The notes: generated by a model not told the origin, from the sequence alone. Counted from the stretch's first letter, positions 7,275-15,126 are shown. The stretch is 38,684 bases of DNA from Lachnospiraceae bacterium (GCA_024692905.1 JAILLY010000125.1:1-38684), one strand, 5' to 3'. Translations and numbers: made by a program.

Positions 7275-9113
7275 CTATTCAACCGTAACGCTCTTTGCAA
7301 GGTTTCTGGGCTTATCCACATCAAGTCCCCTTGCGACGCTCATATAATATCCCATAAGCTGTAAAGGTATCACAGCAAGGGAAGCCGCAAATATCTCTTC
7401 CGTTTTCGGGATATATACGGTAAAGTCAGCCGTATCCTCCGTCTCATAATTGCCGCTGCACGTTATCCCGCACAGATATGCGCCCCTGCTCTTTACCTCT
7501 ACCATGTTTGAAACCGTTTTCTCATACAGATCCGGCTGGGTCAGCACTCCTATTATCAGGGTTCCGTCCTCGACAAGACTTATCGTCCCGTGCTTTAATT
7601 CCCCTGCCGCATATGCACCCGAATGAACATAGCTTATTTCCTTCATCTTAAGGCTTCCCTCAAGACTGATCGCATAATCTATGCCTCTTCCTATAAAGAA
7701 TACATCATGAACATTTGAGAACTTGGCCGTAAACCACTGGAGTCTCTCCTTATCCTCAAGAGTCTTCTCTATCTTGCCGGGCAGTGTCTTAAGCTCAGCA
7801 ATAAGCTCATCCTGTCTTTGATCATCAAGGTTTCCGCGTACCGAAGCAAGCTTTATCGCAAACAGATACATCGCTATGAGCTGGGCACTGTACGCTTTTG
7901 TGGTCGCAACGGCTATTTCGGGACCGGCCATGGTATACATTACATGATCCGACTCCCTTGCTATCGTGGATCCCACAACATTTACGACTCCGAAAGTCCG
8001 TATTCCCCGGCCCTTAGCCTCACGTATCGCTGCCAGGGTATCTGCCGTTTCTCCCGACTGGCTGATCGCTATGACCATAGAATCCGGACTTAAGATAGGA
8101 TCTCGGTATCTGAATTCCGAGGCAAGTTCTACCCTGACGGGGATCCTTGCCATTTTTTCTATTATATACTGCGCGACCATCCCGACATGATAGGCCGAAC
8201 CGCAGGCCGATATATGGACTTCCGTGAGTGACTTTAACACCTCATCCGTGATCCCTGTTGCTTCAAGATCGATCTTATCATCTTTGACGTAGGCATTTAT
8301 CGTATCCTGGACAGCCTTGGGCTGTTCATGGATCTCCTTCATCATAAAATGGGTGAACCCGCCCTTTTCGGCCGCTTCGGCATCCCATTCCACATGAGAA
8401 AGCTCCTTGCTTACCTCTTCTCCGTCAAGGTTATAGAAATGCACCTCTCCGTCCTTAAGGCATGCCATCTCAAGATTGCCGATATAATATACATTCCTTG
8501 TATACTTAAGTATCGCCGGAACATCGGATGCAACAAAGCTTTCCTCCGGATCGACTCCGATTATCATCGGGGAATCCTTACGTGCGACCCATATCTCACC
8601 GGGATGATCCTTAAACATTACCGCAAGCGCATACGAACCCCTGACACGCACCATGGTCTTGGCCAGTGCATCTATGGGTCCGATATTGTATTTTTTGTAA
8701 TAATAATCGATAAGCTTGACTATAGCTTCCGTATCCGTCTCCGAATAGAAACTGTACTTCTTCTTAACAAGCTTATCCTTTATTTCAGTATAGTTTTCAA
8801 TGATCCCGTTATGAACGGCGATAACTTCGAAATCATCACTGTGATGAGGATGTGCGTTATTCTCCGAAGGTTCACCGTGGGTAGCCCAGCGCGTATGGCC
8901 TATTCCGCAGTTTCCTTTCATCGCATGTCCGTCATCCGTCTTGTTCGCAAGCTCACTCAGCCTGCCTTTTGCCTTTACTATCCTTACCTTTTCTTCGCCG
9001 TCCCTTACCGCGATACCGGCAGAATCATAGCCCCTGTACTCAAGCTTTGACAGCCCCTCAAGCAAGATCGGCGCCGCCTGCTTATTTCCGCAATATCCAA
9101 CAATACCGCACAT
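7275..9113 (-). CDS. glmS: Glutamine--fructose-6-phosphate aminotransferase (isomerizing)
   Basis: A 612-residue GlmS making glucosamine-6-phosphate from fructose-6-phosphate and glutamine, the first step to UDP-GlcNAc for peptidoglycan. The class II glutaminase domain starts with catalytic Cys2 (MCGIVGYCGN) and contains GHTRWATHG; two SIS sugar-isomerase domains follow (SACGSAYHVG and SQSGETADT in the first), and the protein ends KSVTVE, the usual C-terminus. GGAAGGAG precedes the ATG. It lies only 28 bases after dapL, so it is the third gene of a dapF-dapL-glmS operon. There is no room for the glmS ribozyme that many Firmicutes carry, so feedback control must differ. Confidence 0.97.
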   Translation of the reverse strand: MCGIVGYCGNKQAAPILLEGLSKLEYRGYDSAGIAVRDGEEKVRIVKAKGRLSELANKTDDGHAMKGNCGIGHTRWATHGEPSENNAHPHHSDDFEVIAVHNGIIENYTEIKDKLVKKKYSFYSETDTEAIVKLIDYYYKKYNIGPIDALAKTMVRVRGSYALAVMFKDHPGEIWVARKDSPMIIGVDPEESFVASDVPAILKYTRNVYYIGNLEMACLKDGEVHFYNLDGEEVSKELSHVEWDAEAAEKGGFTHFMMKEIHEQPKAVQDTINAYVKDDKIDLEATGITDEVLKSLTEVHISACGSAYHVGMVAQYIIEKMARIPVRVELASEFRYRDPILSPDSMVIAISQSGETADTLAAIREAKGRGIRTFGVVNVVGSTIARESDHVMYTMAGPEIAVATTKAYSAQLIAMYLFAIKLASVRGNLDDQRQDELIAELKTLPGKIEKTLEDKERLQWFTAKFSNVHDVFFIGRGIDYAISLEGSLKMKEISYVHSGAYAAGELKHGTISLVEDGTLIIGVLTQPDLYEKTVSNMVEVKSRGAYLCGITCSGNYETEDTADFTVYIPKTEEIFAASLAVIPLQLMGYYMSVARGLDVDKPRNLAKSVTVE

Positions 9114-9141
9114 AACCTGCTCCTTCCGTTTCCAAACAGAA

Positions 9142-10356
9142 CTAAAGCTTCTTTATCCTGTCCACGGCTTCAACGGTGTTTTCATAACTTCCGAATGCCG
9201 TCAGCCTGAAATAACCCTCTCCATGCGGTCCGAATCCCGAACCCGGTGTACCTACCACGTTTGCGTTATTCAGCAGATGATCGAAGAATTCCCAGCCGGT
9301 CATTTCACCCGGAGTCTTTAACCATATATAAGGAGCATCCGTTCCGCCCGATACGCTGTATCCCGCTTCCTTTAAACCGTTAAGGATATAGGCGGCATTT
9401 CTCATATAATGGTCGACCAGACCCTTGATCTCCTTTTTACCTGCCTCGGAATAAACCGCTTCCCCGGCTCTCTGGACTATGTAAGGCGCTCCGTTATACT
9501 TCGTGCTGTGACGCCTTGCCCAAAGGGTATGCAGTGACACCCCGTCCCTTTTAAGTTCTTTGGGTACAACGGTATATCCCAGCCTAACTCCCGTGAATCC
9601 CGCATTCTTTGAAAATGAATGAAGTTCTATCGCACAGGTCTTTGCCCCGTCACATTCATAGATACTGTGCGGTATACCCTCCGTGCGTATGTATGCTTCA
9701 TATGCGGCATCATAGATGATCACGGAGCCATGTTCATTGGCATAATCCACCCATTTTTGAAGTTCTTCCTTTGTTATTATCGCACCTGTCGGATTATTTG
9801 GAAAGCACAGATATATAATGTCCGGTGTTTTTTCGGGTAACTGCGGTGCAAAGTCATTCTCTTTGGTACACGGCATATATATGATGTCCGAAAATCCCTC
9901 CGTTATCTCACTGTAGCTCCCTCCGCGTCCGGCCATTACATTTGAATCAACATATACCGGATATACCGGATCGCAGACGGCTATGATATTACCGGTCGCA
10001 AATATCTCCTGGATATTCCCGGAATCGCATTTTGCGCCGTCAGACACAAATATCTCATCCATGCCGATATCACAGCCACGGGCTTCATAATCATTCTCCG
10101 CTATCGCCTTTCTTAAAAAGTCATATCCAAGATCGGGAGCATAACCCCTGAAGGTCTCCGCATGCCCCATCTCATCCACCGCTTTATGCAGGGCATCGGT
10201 GATCGCAGGAGTCAAAGGCTGCGTCACATCGCCGATACCGAGCCTTATTATCTTTTTGTCCGGATTGGCCGCGGCAAACTCATTTACCTTCTTCCCGATC
10301 GTTGAAAACAGATAACTTCCCGGAAGCTTAAGATAATTGTCATTGATCTTTACCAT
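9142..10356 (-). CDS. dapL: LL-diaminopimelate aminotransferase
   Basis: A 404-residue PLP-dependent enzyme converting tetrahydrodipicolinate directly to LL-diaminopimelate with glutamate as amino donor, bypassing acylated intermediates. Typical stretches are [18 protein letters not shown] at the N-terminus, [18 protein letters not shown] and the PLP lysine Lys250 in HSFSKNAGF. The frame opens at 10389, but the ATG at 10356 is preceded by GGGAGG and yields the standard N-terminus. It sits between dapF and glmS: DapL makes the LL isomer and DapF epimerises it to meso-DAP, so the operon covers two consecutive steps of wall precursor and lysine synthesis. Confidence 0.95.
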   Translation of the reverse strand: MVKINDNYLKLPGSYLFSTIGKKVNEFAAANPDKKIIRLGIGDVTQPLTPAITDALHKAVDEMGHAETFRGYAPDLGYDFLRKAIAENDYEARGCDIGMDEIFVSDGAKCDSGNIQEIFATGNIIAVCDPVYPVYVDSNVMAGRGGSYSEITEGFSDIIYMPCTKENDFAPQLPEKTPDIIYLCFPNNPTGAIITKEELQKWVDYANEHGSVIIYDAAYEAYIRTEGIPHSIYECDGAKTCAIELHSFSKNAGFTGVRLGYTVVPKELKRDGVSLHTLWARRHSTKYNGAPYIVQRAGEAVYSEAGKKEIKGLVDHYMRNAAYILNGLKEAGYSVSGGTDAPYIWLKTPGEMTGWEFFDHLLNNANVVGTPGSGFGPHGEGYFRLTAFGSYENTVEAVDRIKKL

Positions 10357-10412
10357 ATCGTTTTTCCTCCCATCCTGTACGGAACCCATTTATACCAGGT
10401 CTTTGTCTCTGT

Positions 10413-11258
10413 TCATCCGATATCGATGATACCGTCAAATACGGTTTCGGCAGGGCCGGTCATGTAAATACGGCCGTCAGCTTCATCCCACTCAACCTCT
10501 ATATCTCCTCCAAGCACATGTACCGTAATACTGCGGTCTGTATATCCGTTCAGTATGCATGCGACGGCAGTCGCGCAGCACCCGGTCCCGCATGCGAGCG
10601 TTTCTCCGGTACCTCTTTCCCAAACCCGCATCCTTACGTTCTTTCTGTCAAGGATCTTTACAAACTCCACGTTTACCCTGTTTGGGAAAACCCTGTGATT
10701 TTCAATGAGAGGTCCCGCCGTTTCAAGTCCAACCTCATCCGGATCCTCAAAAATGACCGCATGCGGGTTTCCCATGGAAACACAGGTCATCGCATATTCC
10801 CTTCCTCCCGCTTCAATAGGCTCATTAATGACTCTCTCCTGCTCCGAAATGACAGGTATCTTCTCAGGATCCAGTTCAGGTATTCCCATATCTACCCTTA
10901 TGTACTTTGCCACCCCGTTTTCAGCCGTTATACGTATCGGCTTTACTTTATCAAAGCTTGCTATCGTGATCTCATCTTTATCCGTCATCTTATGGTCATA
11001 AACATATTTGGCGACACACCTTATCCCGTTTCCGCACATCTCGGCGCGGCTTCCGTCGGCATTATACATTTCCATTTCAAAGTCAGCCGTTTCGGAAGGA
11101 TTTATGAAGATAACACCGTCCGATCCGATACCGAAATGGCGGTCACTGAGCAGCGGGATGAGTTCTTTTTTTCTGTTTGCCGGGATCTTCTGAGTAAACC
11201 CGTTCACATACACATAATCATTCCCGCAGCCCTGCATCTTGGTAAATTCAAGCTTCAT
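10413..11258 (-). CDS. dapF: Diaminopimelate epimerase
   Basis: A 281-residue PLP-independent racemase converting LL-DAP to meso-DAP. The two catalytic cysteines are visible: Cys75 in MCGNGIRC and Cys223 in ACGTG; the N-terminal block KMQGCGNDYVYVN and the FGIGSDG motif are also present. The frame is open further upstream, but GGAGG at seven bases before the ATG at 11258 defines this start and a promoter lies between it and any earlier Met. It is the first gene of the dapF-dapL-glmS operon. Its roughly 58-base leader contains an intrinsic-terminator-like hairpin with eight T residues immediately before the ribosome binding site, suggesting transcription attenuation. Confidence 0.95.
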   Translation of the reverse strand: MKLEFTKMQGCGNDYVYVNGFTQKIPANRKKELIPLLSDRHFGIGSDGVIFINPSETADFEMEMYNADGSRAEMCGNGIRCVAKYVYDHKMTDKDEITIASFDKVKPIRITAENGVAKYIRVDMGIPELDPEKIPVISEQERVINEPIEAGGREYAMTCVSMGNPHAVIFEDPDEVGLETAGPLIENHRVFPNRVNVEFVKILDRKNVRMRVWERGTGETLACGTGCCATAVACILNGYTDRSITVHVLGGDIEVEWDEADGRIYMTGPAETVFDGIIDIG

Positions 11259-11270
11259 CGTCATTCCTCC

Positions 11271-11317
11271 AAAAAAAAGAGACACTTCGGGCATGTACCC
11301 GAAGCGCCTTTGCTTCG
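11271..11317 (-). promoter_or_regulatory. Attenuator-like leader of the dapF operon
   Basis: On the minus strand a CTTCGGG/CCCGAAG hairpin (11304-11285, extendable by two G-U pairs and one C-G pair) runs into CTC then eight Ts (11278-11271), directly followed by GGAGG and the dapF ATG. An upstream CGAAGC/GCTTCG pairing (11317-11300) would use the same bases as the 5' arm of this terminator, so the two folds exclude each other. The upstream arm starts about at the predicted transcription start, so whether it is fully in the RNA is uncertain. Confidence 0.55.
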
Positions 11318-11322
11318 TATGG

Positions 11323-11351
11323 ATTATAACCTCAATTCTTTCCTTCGTCAA
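11323..11351 (-). promoter_or_regulatory. Promoter of the dapF-dapL-glmS operon
   Basis: Minus strand: TTGACG (11351-11346), 17-base spacer, perfect TATAAT (11328-11323). Predicted start near 11316, giving a leader of about 58 bases. Confidence 0.85.
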
Positions 11352-11366
11352 TGTAAACCCATTGAC
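11347..11366. promoter_or_regulatory. Dyad shared by two divergent promoters
   Basis: GTCAATG, six bases, CATTGAC: a perfect 7-bp inverted repeat. It contains the -35 hexamers of the dapF promoter and of the divergent carboxypeptidase promoter. Part of the symmetry follows from two facing TTGAC boxes, but the flanking TG/CA extends it. It could be an operator or merely back-to-back -35 elements. Confidence 0.4.
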
Positions 11367-11390
11367 ATGCCCTGCCAAGTTCGCTTAAAT
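11362..11390 (+). promoter_or_regulatory. Promoter of the first carboxypeptidase gene, leaderless geometry
   Basis: Perfect TTGACA (11362-11367), 17-base spacer, TTAAAT (11385-11390; TAAATA one base later is equally possible), then five or six bases to the ATG at 11397. No Shine-Dalgarno sequence lies before that ATG. Confidence 0.55.
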
Positions 11391-11396
11391 AATAAT

Positions 11397-12731
11397 ATGA
11401 GTCATTACAGCAGTATAGAAGAAGAAATAATCAAACGTAAATATGCTGCCCGCCGCGAAGAATCAATGCGATACAGGAAAAGGCAGCGCTATATAGATCC
11501 TCTTATCCGTATAGGCGTACCCACGGTCATAGTCGTGGCAGTGATAGTTCTTTTGGCCGTCCTTATATCTAAGGCTTCCGGAAAGAAGCATTCCGCAGAT
11601 GCTCCCTCACCGAATATCACCATCGAAAAATCTGCCGCCTCTGAAGATAATGAACCCGCAGAGGAAAAAGAGGAAATAAGGCAGATATATACCGCAGAGG
11701 AAACGCCTTCCACGGCCGCTCTGCCTTCAGATGTCGTAAGCACTTACGGGATCCTCATCGATCTGGCAGATGATTCCATTCTTGAAGAACGTAATGCAAG
11801 GGAACGGATAAGCCCCGCTTCAATGACCAAGATCCTCACCGTCCTTGTGGCCGCCGAGCATTTAAACGAGAACGATCTTGATAATACGATGAAGATCACT
11901 CTTGAATTTACGGATTACAGTTATTCAAACGATCTGAGTGCGGTAGGGTTTGCCGAGAATGAAGAGGTTACGGTCCGCGACCTTCTCTACGGAACGATCC
12001 TTCCCTCCGGCGGTGATGCCGCGATAGCTCTTGCGACATATGTGGCAGGCTCGGAAGAAGCCTTTGTCGAAATGATGAATGAAAAACTTGAACAGATGCA
12101 GCTGTCCGACAGCACGCACTTTACCAATGTTGCCGGCATGTATAATGAACAGCATTACAGCACTGTTTATGATATGGCCATGATCCTGTATGCCGCCATT
12201 AACAACCCGTTATGCCGTGATATCCTTAATGCACGTACATATACCACGTCCTCTACCCCCGAGCATCCGGACGGGATACAGGTATCAAACTGGTTCCTTC
12301 GCCGCATCGAGGATAAGGATTGCGGGCTTACCGTGGAATGCGCCAAGACCGGATTCGTGGTACAGTCAAGGAACTGCGCCGCAAGCTTCGCCGATGACTC
12401 GGACGGTCACGGCTATATATGTGTTACCGCCGATTCCACCAGCGGCTGGAGATGTATCTACGATCACGTAGCGATATATTCAAGCCTGTCAGAGCTTTCA
12501 TCAATGCCGCCGCTTACGCAGGATACTCCCGCAGAAGAGGAAGATATACTTCTTAACGAAGGTGATGAAATACCTCTTGAAGAGGATATCCTCCCCGACG
12601 CTGAAACCGGAGATGAACCTTCCGGGGATACGGCTCCCGAAACAGCCCCTTCAGATGATCAGGGCTCCGGCAGCAGTTCCGGCAGCAGCTCCGGCATTAC
12701 CGTAATAAATACCGTTACCAACGGGGATTAG
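11397..12731 (+). CDS. D-alanyl-D-alanine carboxypeptidase-like protein (DacF type)
   Basis: A 444-residue penicillin-binding peptidase S11 family protein, expected to remove the terminal D-Ala of wall pentapeptides outside the membrane. It has a basic cytoplasmic N-terminus, one membrane anchor (about residues 40-58), an acidic linker, then the catalytic domain with SxxK at Ser142-Lys145 and KTG at 317-319. The second motif, normally SxN, reads Ser204-Gly-Gly206, so the Asn is missing; activity may be altered. The tail (about 380-444) is acidic, then Ser/Gly-rich. The open frame begins much earlier at 10518, but that part lies antisense to dapF; ATG 11397 follows a promoter directly. Its TAG overlaps the TAA of the convergent small gene. 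Confidence 0.85.
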   Translation: MSHYSSIEEEIIKRKYAARREESMRYRKRQRYIDPLIRIGVPTVIVVAVIVLLAVLISKASGKKHSADAPSPNITIEKSAASEDNEPAEEKEEIRQIYTAEETPSTAALPSDVVSTYGILIDLADDSILEERNARERISPASMTKILTVLVAAEHLNENDLDNTMKITLEFTDYSYSNDLSAVGFAENEEVTVRDLLYGTILPSGGDAAIALATYVAGSEEAFVEMMNEKLEQMQLSDSTHFTNVAGMYNEQHYSTVYDMAMILYAAINNPLCRDILNARTYTTSSTPEHPDGIQVSNWFLRRIEDKDCGLTVECAKTGFVVQSRNCAASFADDSDGHGYICVTADSTSGWRCIYDHVAIYSSLSELSSMPPLTQDTPAEEEDILLNEGDEIPLEEDILPDAETGDEPSGDTAPETAPSDDQGSGSSSGSSSGITVINTVTNGD

Positions 12732-12919
12732 CAGCCGAAATTTCCTACGCTCCCATCGGAAAACGGACTTCCTATATCACATCTTCCGTGATGATGGACT
12801 TCCTTAACGAAGTCTTCCCTCTCCGTTTCCACACGGTGAACTCCGATCCTGCTCACGCCTTCTTCCGTTTTCTTATCAAGCATCTTAATGACTTCTTCTA
12901 TCTCTTCGTTTGTGGGCAT
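12728..12919 (-). CDS. Small peptide gene ending in Cys, function unknown
   Basis: A 63-residue protein. Residues 1-25 are acidic and helical (EEIEEVIKMLDKK), followed by a charged region and a distinctive C-terminal part HHHGRCDIGSPFSDG...GNFGC with just two Cys residues, one being the last residue of the protein. The frame extends to 12961, but AAGGAG before the ATG at 12919 fixes the start. It has its own extended -10 promoter (12967-12975). A helical N-terminus before a Gly/Ser-rich, Cys-terminated C-terminus resembles modified-peptide precursors, but no modifying enzyme or exporter is adjacent, so this is speculation. Its stop codon overlaps that of the convergent carboxypeptidase gene. 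Confidence 0.65.
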   Translation of the reverse strand: MPTNEEIEEVIKMLDKKTEEGVSRIGVHRVETEREDFVKEVHHHGRCDIGSPFSDGSVGNFGC

Positions 12920-12966
12920 ATCTGCTCCTTCCCTGTGATACCTGCGTTTTTGTGTCATCACTCTTT

Positions 12967-12975
12967 ATTATACCA
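12967..12975 (-). promoter_or_regulatory. Extended -10 promoter of the small Cys-ended gene
   Basis: TGG followed by perfect TATAAT on the minus strand. The -35 region is weak (CTTAAA-like). It places the transcript start about 40 bases before the ATG at 12919. Confidence 0.6.
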
Positions 12976-13008
12976 TATCTTACGGACTTTAAGGGAGTGT
13001 CCGGATGC

Positions 13009-13037
13009 TTGAAAAAACATGAAGGTAAGTATATACT
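13009..13037 (+). promoter_or_regulatory. Promoter of the acyltransferase gene, near-leaderless
   Basis: TTGAAA (13009-13014), 17-base spacer, TATACT (13032-13037). The predicted start is near 13044, about five bases before the ATG at 13049. It lies across the alternative ATG at 13019, which argues against that start. Confidence 0.55.
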
Positions 13038-13048
13038 TATCAGCGAAA

Positions 13049-14176
13049 ATGAGTACGGATAATAATAAGAAACGAATCATATATTTTGATATCTGTAAGG
13101 GACTTGGTATACTTCTTGTTCTGATAGGCCACCTTCAGAATGATACCATTTTCTCCTATTCCCCTTATATCCTGAGCCTCTGCTCCTGGATATTCTCATT
13201 TCATATGCCTTTGTTTTTCATTATCTCGGGGATGATCATATATTTAAAGAAAGAAGATCAAAAAGATCTTAAGGAAACTGCCGGACGAAAATTCCGTTCG
13301 ATCATGATCCCATATTTCTGGTTCAGCCTGATCTATATCCTTATCGTTTTTTATTTACTTTTTGTTTCTAAAGAAATTCCTTTGAACACATTGTTCGTTC
13401 AGCTGTGGTACGTGTTCGGAATGTACGGGATGAATGTGCTTTGGTTCCTGCCCGCACTTTTTGCTTCGGAGCTCATCTTTTTGTTCATTACCCAACGCAT
13501 CAAAAACAGCAAATCGATTATTGTAATAATCCTGCTTGCGATTGCAGCATTTTCAGCAAACTATGTCAGGAGGTTTTTACCCAACGATTTGACCATATAC
13601 GAGCGGCTCAATGAACTTATCATAACCGTCCTCCGTCCTCTCATAGGTTCCGCATATATCCTGACCGGCTTCTGTATTTATAAAGGACTTGATATTCTTA
13701 AGGAGAAGGTACGGTATGCGCAGGCGGTCGAGCTTATCCTCATGCCCATCCTGCTTTTTATAAATATCTCCTTAAACCGGATCAACCGCCCGGTTGACTT
13801 TCGCTCGCTTGTATTTAACAATCCTTTCCTTTATTATTTCTGTTCACTGAGCGGTTCTTTGTTTATCATACTGTTAAGCCGCTTTCTTGCTTCACTTAGG
13901 ATCGGGAACCGTATAAACGAAGACACCGCCTTCCCCTTTATAAGGTTCTGCGGTGTCAATTCACTTGTATTCATGGCGGTCCATAATAATTCCGCCGTTT
14001 TAAAGCTGTCCATGCTTGCGGCAATGTATATAAACCAGTTTCTTACAAGAGCCCGTGGATATATCTGTTATGCCGTGATCATTGCGATCCATCTTGTTTA
14101 CGTTTCGGTCACCATACTTCTTATCAACCGTTTCCTTCCGTTCATAGCAGGAAGGCCTATGCGCAAAAAAGGCTGA
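13049..14176 (+). CDS. Membrane acyltransferase (acyltransferase 3 family)
   Basis: A 375-residue integral membrane protein with about ten hydrophobic segments. The N-terminal signature YFDICKGLGILLVLIGHLQND carries the invariant His of the acyltransferase 3 family, which moves acetyl or other acyl groups onto sugars, wall polymers or lipids. The FHMPLFFIISG stretch in the second segment fits as well. The acceptor is unknown; O-acetylation of a surface polysaccharide is plausible. An ATG at 13019 is in frame, but a good promoter spans it and neither start has a Shine-Dalgarno sequence, so 13049 is preferred. It is apparently monocistronic and convergent with trmB. Confidence 0.8.
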   Translation: MSTDNNKKRIIYFDICKGLGILLVLIGHLQNDTIFSYSPYILSLCSWIFSFHMPLFFIISGMIIYLKKEDQKDLKETAGRKFRSIMIPYFWFSLIYILIVFYLLFVSKEIPLNTLFVQLWYVFGMYGMNVLWFLPALFASELIFLFITQRIKNSKSIIVIILLAIAAFSANYVRRFLPNDLTIYERLNELIITVLRPLIGSAYILTGFCIYKGLDILKEKVRYAQAVELILMPILLFINISLNRINRPVDFRSLVFNNPFLYYFCSLSGSLFIILLSRFLASLRIGNRINEDTAFPFIRFCGVNSLVFMAVHNNSAVLKLSMLAAMYINQFLTRARGYICYAVIIAIHLVYVSVTILLINRFLPFIAGRPMRKKG

Positions 14177-14182
14177 ATCCGG

Positions 14183-14830
14183 TCATTTAACGTTCCTTAT
14201 TATATACTTGCATATCGGATTTCCGATGCTATGGAACTTTTCTTCATATTCCGTCATAATGTTTCCCCTGACCATTTCTTCGTCATTATGAAGGTCGTAG
14301 GTACATGCAACGAGTTCCCAGCCCGCTTCCTTTACCTCTTCAACCGCGAAATCAAACAGGGGCCTGTTGTCGGTCTTAAATTCGATAAGTCCGTCCTTTT
14401 TAAGGATACCCGTATATTTATCAAGGAAGTTGCGGGACATAAGACGCCTCTTTGCATGCCTGTCCTTGGGCCAGGGATCCGAAAAATTAAGGTAGATCCT
14501 GTCTATCTCACCGGTCCCGAAATAATCCGTGATATATTCGGCATCCATTCTCAGAAAAAAGAGGTTTGGAAGCTCATTCTCCTCCATCTTCTGCAATGCG
14601 CGAAGCAGTACGCTCGAATACTTCTCTATCCCTATATAGTTTATATCCCTGTTCCCGGATGCGAGTTCGGTTATGAACCGGCCTTTGCCCATGCCGATCT
14701 CAATACGTAAGGGAGCTTCATTATTGAATACTTCCCTGCTTATGTTTCCTTTATGACTCTTCGCATCATTTATGACAAACCGGTTTTGTGCTATGATCTC
14801 CCTGGAACCCGTTATATTTCTGAGTCTCAT
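14183..14830 (-). CDS. trmB: tRNA (guanine-N7-)-methyltransferase
   Basis: A 215-residue SAM-dependent enzyme making m7G46 in the variable loop of tRNAs. It shows the SAM-binding block RIEIGMGKGRFITELA, the family motif NFSDPWPKDRHAKRRL and the C-terminal FKTDNRPLFDFAVEE region. The frame remains open to 14947, but the ATG at 14830 lies one base after the stop codon (TGA) of the upstream TSCPD gene and gives the usual length. A GGAGGAAG sequence within the end of that gene serves as ribosome binding site, about 12 bases away. The two genes are therefore coupled. Confidence 0.92.
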   Translation of the reverse strand: MRLRNITGSREIIAQNRFVINDAKSHKGNISREVFNNEAPLRIEIGMGKGRFITELASGNRDINYIGIEKYSSVLLRALQKMEENELPNLFFLRMDAEYITDYFGTGEIDRIYLNFSDPWPKDRHAKRRLMSRNFLDKYTGILKKDGLIEFKTDNRPLFDFAVEEVKEAGWELVACTYDLHNDEEMVRGNIMTEYEEKFHSIGNPICKYIIRNVK

Positions 14831-14831
14831 A

Positions 14832-15083
14832 TCAGTTAAACACTTCCTCCAGGGATCTTGCCAGCTGATCCGCACAGGAGGTACCCTTTCCCGCACAGTC
14901 ATTACCCTTAAGGATCGCGGCTGCCTTGCGCGCGTCATTACCTTCAAGGAGCAGGCCTATTGCCTTCAGGTTACCGTTGCATCCTCCGGTAAACTTTAGG
15001 TTATGTATCTTTCCTTCCTCATCAAGTTCATAATCTATCTGCCTTGCGCAAACCCCTTTCGGGTAATATGTGTATTTCTTCAT
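14832..15083 (-). CDS. TSCPD domain protein (TIGR03905 type)
   Basis: An 83-residue protein with the TSCPD family pattern: an N-terminal KGVCARQIDYELDEEG, a central FTGGCNGNLKAIGLLLEG, and the terminal GTSCADQLARSLEE. The conserved Cys residues could bind metal. The same domain occurs at the end of some vitamin B12-dependent ribonucleotide reductases, but as a stand-alone protein its function is unknown. AAGGAGG lies just before the ATG. It is translationally coupled to trmB and divergent from the dacF gene. Confidence 0.85.
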   Translation of the reverse strand: MKKYTYYPKGVCARQIDYELDEEGKIHNLKFTGGCNGNLKAIGLLLEGNDARKAAAILKGNDCAGKGTSCADQLARSLEEVFN

Positions 15084-15126
15084 GTTTCCTCCTTATGTTC
15101 ACGGTTTTTTTAAGTATATCATCATC

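Noticed and set aside
8328-9050. A 240-codon plus-strand frame opposite glmS
   Set aside because: Shadow of the glmS coding frame; composition is not protein-like and there is no ribosome binding site.
9114-9141. glmS ribozyme
   Set aside because: Only 28 bases separate glmS from dapL, too short for the ribozyme, and none of its core was seen in the dapL end.
10518-11396. A long plus-strand frame continuous with the carboxypeptidase gene, suggesting a 737-residue protein
   Set aside because: It is antisense to dapF, whose catalytic motifs are clear, and the plus-strand promoter lies at its end; only the part from 11397 has family sequence.
11258-11396. Lysine riboswitch or T-box before dapF
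   Set aside because: The promoter leaves only about 58 transcribed bases, far too short for either class, and no T-box sequence is present.
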